A DNA stretch of 64,000 nucleotides from Epilithonimonas mollis (lineage in GTDB: Bacteria; Bacteroidota; Bacteroidia; Flavobacteriales; Weeksellaceae). The translations under genes and the position numbers were made by a program. Where the stretch lies: contig NZ_FRAM01000001.1 of assembly GCF_900142325.1 (NCBI RefSeq), positions 62,001 through 126,000 on the forward strand, read 5' to 3'. Below the pieces are notes generated by a model. It saw only the letters and a program-made list of their open reading frames with translations, was not told the DNA's origin and did no database searches. Positions 25,742-32,248 of the stretch are shown here, in pieces (position 1 is the stretch's first letter; each line of letters begins with the position of its first letter).

Positions 25742-26011
25742 CTATTTCAGCGCATATTTGACAGGATTCTTTCTGAACTCTTTTTTGCAGAGGTCGCTGC
25801 AGAAGCCATAGGTTTTCCCTTTATACACCGCTGTATCCTTAAGGTACTGTGCTGTGCTCATGTGGCATACCGGATCGTCTGTATTTACCACTTTTATACC
25901 TTTGAGGCCGGTCTTGGGTTTCATTTTGGAAACCTGCTTTACCTGGGGAGTTTCCTGTGCACAAGACAATGCAGATACCGAAAGCAGTATCATTAATATA
26001 TTGGATTTCAT
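25742..26011 (-). CDS. YHS-domain lipoprotein
   Basis: 89 residues. The lipoprotein signal is MKSNILMILLSVSALSC with Cys17. After a basic linker comes a YHS-type domain: VNTDDPVCHMSTAQYLKDTAVYKGKTYGFCSDLCKKEFRKNPVKYALK, quoted in parts as DPVCHM, YGFCSDLCKKEF and KNPVKY. The Cys and His residues make a likely transition-metal site, as in copper-related YHS proteins. Its stop touches the start of the SCO gene with no gap, a strong sign of joint function. It is anchored in the periplasm-facing envelope. Confidence 0.85.
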   Translation of the reverse strand: MKSNILMILLSVSALSCAQETPQVKQVSKMKPKTGLKGIKVVNTDDPVCHMSTAQYLKDTAVYKGKTYGFCSDLCKKEFRKNPVKYALK

Positions 26012-26212
26012 TTTTTTTTAAAGTTGAATTAATAATAAATTTTAACGCAAAGGCGCAAAGATTTTCTAGCTATTAACTGTTGCAAAGGCGCAAATAGTAA
26101 CCACTCAGTTAATTCTGGTCATTTTCTTAATCAAACACAAAGCGCACAATGTTATTCTTTACTAAATGTTTTAAGGCACGGTGGGAGCTTTGCTCAATTA
26201 AAGACTATTTTT
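26012..26212. repeat. intergenic stretch with GCAAAGGCGCAAA repeats
   Basis: ACGCAAAGGCGCAAAG near 26043 and GCAAAGGCGCAAAT near 26082 are direct repeats. AACACAAAGCGCACAA follows near 26134. These are the same words as in the spacers at 21.3-21.6 and 23.5-23.7 kb. No gene. Confidence 0.6.
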
Positions 26213-26578
26213 TTAAACCAGCGGCGGACGGAATATTCTGGAGGTTAATGAGAATGTATAGAACTGAGATAGAAAAGAATCCTGTTTTAGATTTTTCAGA
26301 TTAAAATTAATATTATTTAAAACAATAAAAACATCTCCAACAGTAAACAATTCTGAGAATACGGAAAGCTTCAACTGGTCTTGTTTTGCAGAGTTTTGTG
26401 AGGATTTGGAAAGTTCTTTGGCCAAGTAACATTTGCCTTTACAATCCATTTCCTTTTTTGCCCTGTTTTCGCAAAGATTTTTGGTGATATAATTGTAATT
26501 CACGGCATAATCTATCAGTGGCATTACCGGGCGCAACGCTATCATGAAGATGATGAATATAAAAACAGATGCTTTCAA
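26213..26578 (-). CDS. small CxGKCYL membrane-associated protein (paralogue 2)
   Basis: 121 residues from an ATG. A hydrophobic segment at 1-21 (MKASVFIFIIFMIALRPVMPL) is followed by YAVNYNYITKNLCENRAKK, CKGKCYLAKELSKSS and a C-terminal RIFRPPLV. It matches the 118-residue protein at 23948-24304 in all these blocks while the middle of the C-terminal half differs. The conserved Cys set (LCxN and CxGKC) suggests a metal or disulfide function at the membrane. It is the first gene of the SCO/YHS/SOD run on this strand, 201 bp before the YHS gene. No named family is recognised. Confidence 0.7.
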   Translation of the reverse strand: MKASVFIFIIFMIALRPVMPLIDYAVNYNYITKNLCENRAKKEMDCKGKCYLAKELSKSSQNSAKQDQLKLSVFSELFTVGDVFIVLNNINFNLKNLKQDSFLSQFYTFSLTSRIFRPPLV

Positions 26579-26611
26579 CCCTACAAAAGTAAAGCATTAG
26601 TTTCAAATATC

Positions 26612-27211
26612 CAATGATATTTGACAGCAGAATATCAGATATGACCTATTTTAAGCTCGTACCTACGGCACTTTTGTTTATCTTTAATCTTCTTTGCTAT
26701 TAACTGGTCGCTCGTACCGAGCTTCTGGCACTCCACAATGATTTGACAACAGAAGTTCAGATATGACCTATTTTAAGGTCGTACCTACGGCACTTTTGTT
26801 TATCTTTAATCTTCTTTGCTATTAACAGTTCGCCCGTACCGAGCTTCTGGCACTCCACAATGATTTGACAACAGAAGTTCAGATATGACCTATTTTAACT
26901 AGGGCATTTTGATTATTAATCTTCTTTGCTATTAACAGGTCGCCCGTACCGAGCTTCTGACACTCCACAATGATTTTACAACAGAAGATCAGATATGACC
27001 TATTTTAAGGTCGTACCTACGGCATTTTTGTTTATCATTAATCTTCTTTGCTATTAACAGGTCGCCCGTACCCAGCTTCTGGCACTCCACAATGATTTGA
27101 CAACAGAATATCAGATATGACCTATTTTAAGGTCGTACCTACTGCACTATTGTTTATCTTTAATCTTCTCTGCTATTAACAGGTCGCCCGTACCCAGCTT
27201 CTGGCATTCCA
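26612..27211. repeat. five tandem ~122-bp repeats
   Basis: Units begin at CAATGAT: 26612-26735 (124 bp), 26736-26857 (122), 26858-26967 (110, with a 12-bp deletion), 26968-27089 (122) and 27090-27211 (122). Every unit has TCAGATATGACCTATTTTAA, AATCTTCT and TGCTATTAACAG, then GTCGCCCGTACC and GAGCTTCTGGCA or CAGCTTCTGGCA; full units also carry GGTCGTACCTACGGCA. Copies differ by only a few bases. The array fills the 695-bp gap between the paralogue at 26213 and the endonuclease gene. No open frame is shared by the units. Confidence 0.9.
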
Positions 27212-27216
27212 GATTA

Positions 27217-27252
27217 AAAAACAAAAAGGCCAGAAGAAAACCCCTGACCTTT
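27217..27252 (-). terminator. terminator after secreted endonuclease gene
   Basis: On the minus strand a 9-bp stem with one mismatch (AAAGGTCAG / CTGGCCTTT) is followed by TTTTGTTTTTT. It lies 22 nt past the stop at 27274. Confidence 0.65.
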
Positions 27253-27273
27253 ATTGTTATTATCTGAAACTGA

Positions 27274-29022
27274 TTAATCAACAATCACTTTCGTGCTGCT
27301 AGATTTTGTTTTCACAAAATAAACACCTTTAGACAATTTTTTCAAGTTAATCTTCTCGTTGTTGTTAACGTTATTGATTGTTTGAACCAATTGACCGTTA
27401 GCGCTGTAAATCTGAACTGTTTCGTTCTTAGAAATTCCGCTGATGAATAATTCGCTGTTTCTAACTGGATTAGGATAGACAGTCAATTTTTGACTTTTAG
27501 CTCCAGATTCTACAACAGCTAATTTAGTGTAGCAAGTCCACGAAAGGTCGTCAATAGAAACTCTCTTATCGTTTTCTTCTACCAACTCTATCACCACGTC
27601 TCCTTCTACATCAATATTAGAAACCGTGAATGTTCCCGCTGTTTTAGAATAAGGAATTTGTCCTTTCGCAACACCATTCACTTTTAAAGTCAAGTTACCT
27701 GCAGAATCACTGAAAGGTAAATATGTTTTAACCGTTAATGAACCGATACCTCCTGCAATTGTAGAAGATTTCAATGAACCTTGTCTGATACAAATTGCTT
27801 TATTAGTATCTCCACCAATGTAAACCGCCTTATCAGCTCTACCTTTGGTTACATTCCAAAGAATATTTTGATTAGACCATTCAAAATTTGTATAAGAAGA
27901 ACCGCTTGCTCCAACATTTTCAAAATCTTCTGTTCCACAAGATGTTCCAGTTCCCGGAGTCGTTCCGCTTTCTGTTGTACCCTCTACAGATGTACTATTC
28001 GCAGATTTGTTTCCTGCATAATCTTTAGCCACTACATAGAAAGAATATGTTGTAGCAGGCGCTAAACCTGTAACAGTTCCACTATTTGTAGAAACAGACA
28101 TCTTATAGGTATTGTTCATATAGATATCATAGCTGTTTACACCAACATTATCCATTGACGCTGTCCAAGATAAAGCAATGCTTGAAGAAGTTTTTCCAGA
28201 AACGGTTACGTTTGTTGGCACAGTTGGCGCTTCTGTATCGACAGTTGTTCCTCCATTGAAAGTATCTGGCCAAGTATTTTGCGCAGCAGGTCCTCCCCAA
28301 ATTACAGTCGCCAAATATGGATTATCAATAAATGGGTTTCTGTTCTTTTGTGTGTTAGCTACCACATTGTTTCTTTGTCTTTCGAAGTCAGAAACAGGAT
28401 CTTCCACATTCCACTTCAAAAGGATATCCGGGAAATCAGAAGAATAAGTTGCCGGATTCATGGTGATGTTCAGAGGAAGACATCTTGTGTTGTATCTGAC
28501 ATACATGTACATCAGGATCCTGGCCACATCTCCCCGCCATTCCTCACCCGGAAACCATCCGCCTCGGCTTGTCTTGTAAGCTGTAGCACCCGTTCCGTCA
28601 TCAAACAGGAGACTTCCCCTTGTGCTGTTCAGAGTATTGTCTGCAGGACGAAGGTGGTGACCATCCGCACCGGGGCCAGAAGTTCCCAGGTTGGGTGTTC
28701 CTTTTGACTTTGCATACACGTGCTCACGGTTCCAAGAGCCGCCTATCGGCCTGCTTCTCTGGTGTGTCCCGGAACTCTGTGATCCGTAAATCAGCAACAG
28801 ATTTGACGGGTTCTGAGGATCCACATCACTGCTCTTCATCAGCGTTTGCAACTCGCTGTAAGAAATCACTTTGGTGTGTGTTGTTGTAATCAACGTAGCA
28901 AGCTCACTCTTCAGTTCGTTCTTAGTTTTGCTGAAATTGACACCCGAATAATAAGCCGGTGCCGACTGTGCAAAACCCATAAACGAAATCATACCTGCTA
29001 AAAAAGAAATTTTTAACTTCAT
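27274..29022 (-). CDS. secreted endonuclease I with FN3 domain and T9SS sorting domain
   Basis: 582 residues. Signal peptide MKLKISFLAGMISFMGFAQS. The nuclease I domain (about 20-240) shows RPIGGSWNREHVYAKSKG and GADGHHLRPADNTLNSTRG, the beta-beta-alpha metal site of the endonuclease I family. A fibronectin type III domain follows (PTVPTNVTVSGKTSSSIALSW ... TTYSFYVVAKDYAGN). Then come a beta-rich region and a C-terminal type A sorting domain (LTVYPNPVRNSELFISG ... GVYFVKTKSSSTKVIVD). It should be exported by type IX secretion and degrade DNA outside the cell. It starts 11 nt after the preceding gene, so it is probably co-transcribed with it. Confidence 0.92.
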   Translation of the reverse strand: MKLKISFLAGMISFMGFAQSAPAYYSGVNFSKTKNELKSELATLITTTHTKVISYSELQTLMKSSDVDPQNPSNLLLIYGSQSSGTHQRSRPIGGSWNREHVYAKSKGTPNLGTSGPGADGHHLRPADNTLNSTRGSLLFDDGTGATAYKTSRGGWFPGEEWRGDVARILMYMYVRYNTRCLPLNITMNPATYSSDFPDILLKWNVEDPVSDFERQRNNVVANTQKNRNPFIDNPYLATVIWGGPAAQNTWPDTFNGGTTVDTEAPTVPTNVTVSGKTSSSIALSWTASMDNVGVNSYDIYMNNTYKMSVSTNSGTVTGLAPATTYSFYVVAKDYAGNKSANSTSVEGTTESGTTPGTGTSCGTEDFENVGASGSSYTNFEWSNQNILWNVTKGRADKAVYIGGDTNKAICIRQGSLKSSTIAGGIGSLTVKTYLPFSDSAGNLTLKVNGVAKGQIPYSKTAGTFTVSNIDVEGDVVIELVEENDKRVSIDDLSWTCYTKLAVVESGAKSQKLTVYPNPVRNSELFISGISKNETVQIYSANGQLVQTINNVNNNEKINLKKLSKGVYFVKTKSSSTKVIVD

Positions 29023-29033
29023 TTCGAAAATAT

Positions 29034-29576
29034 TTAATTTTTTGTAATGTTCATAATCATTTTATCCTGATACATAAGGCCGAATGTAGCGCCCACAGCA
29101 GTTAGCGGCATCTTATTCTTAAATTCCAGAAAAAAGCTTCCCTCAAATCCATAAAGCTTAGCCGGAATGTTATGCCCCCCAGACTGCGTCACTATCTCCA
29201 CATCCACACCTTTCTCCAGTTTCTCTCCGGAGAAACTCAGCCCAGTATGCCATTCAGCATCTCCGAGGCTGACAGCCTCTTCCCAAAGCCCTGGATGTGC
29301 CTCACCTGCACCAACAAAAAGCCTGTTTTCCTTTTCATCCATACCAATGACGTACAGAGGCTCTTTTTTTCCGCCGACACTGATGCCTTTTCTCTGCCCC
29401 AGCCTGAAATTTTCCAGTCCCTGATGTTCGCCAACCAAAAAGCCATCAAACAGCGAATACTGCTTTTTCCCTGATTTCCAGATGAGTTCATCCCTCTTCG
29501 AGTGAAAAACAGGCAATTCTCTGCTGTAAACAGCAGCACTTGCAGGTATTTCAACTATCTGGCCTTTTCTGATCAT
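29034..29576 (-). CDS. stand-alone MnmA C-terminal-like beta-barrel protein
   Basis: 180 residues. The middle (FLVGEHQGLENFRLGQRKGI, then SVGGKKEPLYVIGMDEKENRLFVG) follows the central and C-terminal domains of the tRNA 2-thiouridylase MnmA (GKHxGLxxYTIGQRKGL...YVxxKDxxxNxVxVG). The MnmA ATP-binding and catalytic domain with its two Cys is absent. The N-terminus (MIRKGQIVEIPASAAVYSRE) is not MnmA-like. It may bind RNA or another ligand through the barrel, but catalysis of thiolation is excluded on this sequence. The gene lies 11 nt upstream of the secreted endonuclease gene on the same strand. Confidence 0.6.
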   Translation of the reverse strand: MIRKGQIVEIPASAAVYSRELPVFHSKRDELIWKSGKKQYSLFDGFLVGEHQGLENFRLGQRKGISVGGKKEPLYVIGMDEKENRLFVGAGEAHPGLWEEAVSLGDAEWHTGLSFSGEKLEKGVDVEIVTQSGGHNIPAKLYGFEGSFFLEFKNKMPLTAVGATFGLMYQDKMIMNITKN

Positions 29577-29778
29577 TATTATTGTTTATAAAGCCCCCAT
29601 ATCAACAAGGGGGCGCAATTTAATTATTTTAAATTAAATACAATCCTTTTTTAAAATATTTATTCAACTATTAATAAAAACTTATTCTTAATACAATTGT
29701 AATACATTATTATAATTAATTTGAAATCTATTTTTCCTGTCATCATTATTTCAAAAACTAACGCAGTCAAATCTTTCA

Positions 29779-30058
29779 TCAATAATGATAAACTGCTAAG
29801 AATCCACGGCTTTTCGGGTTAATTGTTACCAAAGCCATTAACATAACCACAACGCCGGTCCACCGGACTGGGTCCAGCGTTTTTTTCAGGATAAAAATTG
29901 CGGAGAGAATGGGAACAGGAATCTCCAGTCTGGCTATAATGTGTGCCAGTCCGTTCCGGCTCCGGAATGCCTTTTGTTAAAAGCAGTAGCAGAATAAGAA
30001 TGGTTCCGAAAACGGCAATCAGAATGCCCGGGTAAAGCGGGTGTGATAATGTCCCTTA
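29779..30058 (-). pseudogene. remnant of an EamA/DMT-type transporter
   Basis: In the 492-bp gap 29577-30068 the minus strand carries the end of an EamA-like permease broken by at least one frameshift. One frame gives HPLYPGILIAVFGTILILLL. Another, further down, gives IARLEIPVPILSAIFILKK and RWTGVVVMLMALVTIN before a stop at 29779. These are the last two membrane helices of drug/metabolite transporters. The N-terminal part is gone. The remaining gap (29577-29778) is AT-rich with no signal that I can name. Confidence 0.5.
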
Positions 30059-30068
30059 TGATCATATA

Positions 30069-30746
30069 TCAATCGGGATACTCCACCCTGAATCCGATTC
30101 CGCGGATGGCATCAAAGCGTATTCTTTCGTCATTATGAAAATACTTTCTCAGCCTGGTCATAAAAACATCCAGACTCCTGCCAAAGAAATAATCGTTCCC
30201 GCCCCAAAGCGATTCCAGAATGTCTTTCCTGCTGACAATCTTCCGGTTATTCCTGGAAAGCAGAAGCAACAGCTCCGCCTCTTTCTCAGTCAGCTGGATC
30301 GTCTCATTCTGAAAGAGCAACTGAAACTGTGAAGGTATGAAACAATAAAGCCCCATCTTAATCACAGTATCCACAGCGGCCTGGTGCCTCCTGAGAATAT
30401 TTTTGATCCGCAGTATCAATTCTTCCGGTTCGCAGGGTTTTGTGATGTAATCATCCGCACCCAGTTTCAGCCCCAGAATACGGTCGATGCTCTGACCTTT
30501 TGCCGTCAGAAATAAAAACGGGATACCAGATGTTTTCCTGATCACCCTGGACAGCTCGAAACCATCCATCACCGGCAGCATGACATCCAGAATCGCCAGC
30601 TGGTAACGGTCTATTATAGTCTTATCGGTAAGGATATCCTGGGGATCTGAGAACCAACCAACCTCAAAATCAGCAAATTCCAGATATTGTTTCAGAACCA
30701 TCCCCAGATCCCGATCATCTTCCACCAGCAGAATCCTAGGCTTCAT
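30069..30746 (-). CDS. OmpR-family response regulator
   Basis: 225 residues. Receiver domain about 1-118: acidic pair Glu9-Asp10-Asp11, phosphoacceptor Asp54 in LAILDVMLPVMDGFEL, Thr81, Lys103 in ADDYITKPCEP. The C-terminal winged helix (about 130-222) shows IQLTEKEAELLLLLSRNNRKIVSRKDILESLWG and RSLDVFMTRLRKYFHND, the OmpR/PhoB type. It overlaps the 3' end of the kinase gene by 11 nt. A likely target is the triple direct repeat at 32176-32204, whose 11-bp spacing is that expected for this fold. Confidence 0.93.
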   Translation of the reverse strand: MKPRILLVEDDRDLGMVLKQYLEFADFEVGWFSDPQDILTDKTIIDRYQLAILDVMLPVMDGFELSRVIRKTSGIPFLFLTAKGQSIDRILGLKLGADDYITKPCEPEELILRIKNILRRHQAAVDTVIKMGLYCFIPSQFQLLFQNETIQLTEKEAELLLLLSRNNRKIVSRKDILESLWGGNDYFFGRSLDVFMTRLRKYFHNDERIRFDAIRGIGFRVEYPD

Positions 30747-32040
30747 CCGGAATCGTTATTTTAAATGAAACCCCCTTACTTTTTGTAATCACTTCGATAT
30801 CGCCTTTGTATTTGTCAACTATTTTCTTCACCAGAAAAAGACCGACCCCTAATCCATTGATATGGAGATTGTTTTCTCTCGTGATGCGGTAATACTTCTC
30901 AAAAATATTTTTCTTTTCCATTATCGGGATACCCATGCCATCATCAGAGACTTCTATGACGACAGATCCCTTCACGCTTATCAGCAAACCAATTTCACCC
31001 GCACCATATTTTGAAGCGTTGTCGATCAGGTTGTCCATGATCTGCCTAAAATCATTCAGGTACAAAACCTTGTTGGCATCAAAACGGATACTGATCTTAA
31101 AACCGATTTTATCAAAAGACCTCTTAATATCGGCACAGTAGCTTTCCACATCATTTTTAGTCACCAAAATCCCGGCATCATGATGGGCATGGATGGATGA
31201 CACAATATTTTCCAGACGCCTTATCTGGCGGTCCAGCAAAGCTTTAGACTCTGTATCGGACGACCGGGCAATGGAGAATTTCAAAGTTGTGATCGGCGTA
31301 TTCAGTTCGTGTGCGATAGAATCGATAGTCGTGTGGAGCTGTGAGATTTTCTTTTCCTGACGGTTCAGATTTCGGATGCTGTTCCGGAACAGAATGACAA
31401 TCAGAATAACGATGAGCAAGCTGATTATAACCAGCGGTATCATTTTCTTCACTACCAGCAGCTGAATATTCAGCAGCTGAAAAGTCGATTTTGACTTTAC
31501 TAGGTAATAGTCCTTCTCATTCATCTTCAGATCTGTGTTTTCCCTGGATTGCCGGCTGGACCATTTGCCCTCGTTGATAACCAAGGGCTTGGTCATCTGT
31601 CTTACACTCTGGTACAAAACCAGAGAACGATTGACCGGCAAAAGCTCTTTTTTCTGAACTTCATCCACTATCGAATAGATCTCGCTTTTCATCGCTATCT
31701 CAAAACCCGATTCCCCTATATTTTCTTTGAGAATCCTTTCCAGTTTTTTGTTATAATAAGGTTCCGATGAATACAGAAGTTCGGGATGTATTATTTTTTC
31801 TTTCTGAATGGTTATTCCTTTTTTCAGTCTTTCGAAATCGCCTACAAGCTTTTCCTCGCTCGTATCATTTTCATACTTCTCCATTGTCTCAAGCGTTTTG
31901 TCTGCAATGGTTCTGGCCTGCCTGATCAGCTCTTTTTCCTCCAGGCGGTAAGAATTATAAATGTAATAGCCCTGCAGAACAAGCAACACAATGAGGCTGA
32001 AGGTGAACAAAATAATCGTGGTCTTTCTCTTCCGATTCAT
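30736..32040 (-). CDS. sensor histidine kinase
   Basis: 434 residues. Two membrane helices (about 8-27 and 197-219) flank a ~170-residue outside sensor region with no recognised fold. The cytoplasmic part has the HisKA phospho-acceptor His244 in IDSIAHELNTPITTLKF and the ATPase boxes NLIDNASKYG (N), SDDGMGIP (G1) and GLGVGLFLVKKIVDKY (G2). It phosphorylates the response regulator that overlaps its 3' end. The pair is divergent from the outer-membrane receptor gene at 32249, suggesting that the signal relates to that receptor's substrate or to envelope stress. Confidence 0.93.
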   Translation of the reverse strand: MNRKRKTTIILFTFSLIVLLVLQGYYIYNSYRLEEKELIRQARTIADKTLETMEKYENDTSEEKLVGDFERLKKGITIQKEKIIHPELLYSSEPYYNKKLERILKENIGESGFEIAMKSEIYSIVDEVQKKELLPVNRSLVLYQSVRQMTKPLVINEGKWSSRQSRENTDLKMNEKDYYLVKSKSTFQLLNIQLLVVKKMIPLVIISLLIVILIVILFRNSIRNLNRQEKKISQLHTTIDSIAHELNTPITTLKFSIARSSDTESKALLDRQIRRLENIVSSIHAHHDAGILVTKNDVESYCADIKRSFDKIGFKISIRFDANKVLYLNDFRQIMDNLIDNASKYGAGEIGLLISVKGSVVIEVSDDGMGIPIMEKKNIFEKYYRITRENNLHINGLGVGLFLVKKIVDKYKGDIEVITKSKGVSFKITIPDEA

Positions 32041-32175
32041 ACAGATTTTACAGATGTAAAGTTCCAGTTTGCTTAAAAACCCTTGACTCTGCTCAGTATG
32101 ATATTGTCACCCTGAACGGAATCGAAGCCTTTATTTATTGTTTCAAAAATACAATCAATTTTCTTTCAAAACAGA

Positions 32176-32204
32176 CATTAACCTTCCATTAACCGTTCAT
32201 TAAC
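32176..32204 (+). promoter_or_regulatory. triple CATTAAC direct repeat, candidate response-regulator box
   Basis: CATTAAC occurs three times at 32176, 32187 and 32198, each separated by 4 bp, so the period is exactly 11 bp. This is the geometry of PhoB/OmpR boxes. It lies between the divergent two-component system and the receptor gene, 22 bp before a -7-like CAACTTTG (32227-32234, one mismatch to TAnnTTTG). Confidence 0.7.
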
Positions 32205-32248
32205 AAAACTATCCAGTGTTCCGTCCCAACTTTGTCAAAATTATTGAA

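Noticed and set aside
26612-27211. CRISPR array
   Set aside because: Units of 122 bp are almost identical over their whole length with no unique spacers, and no cas genes are present.
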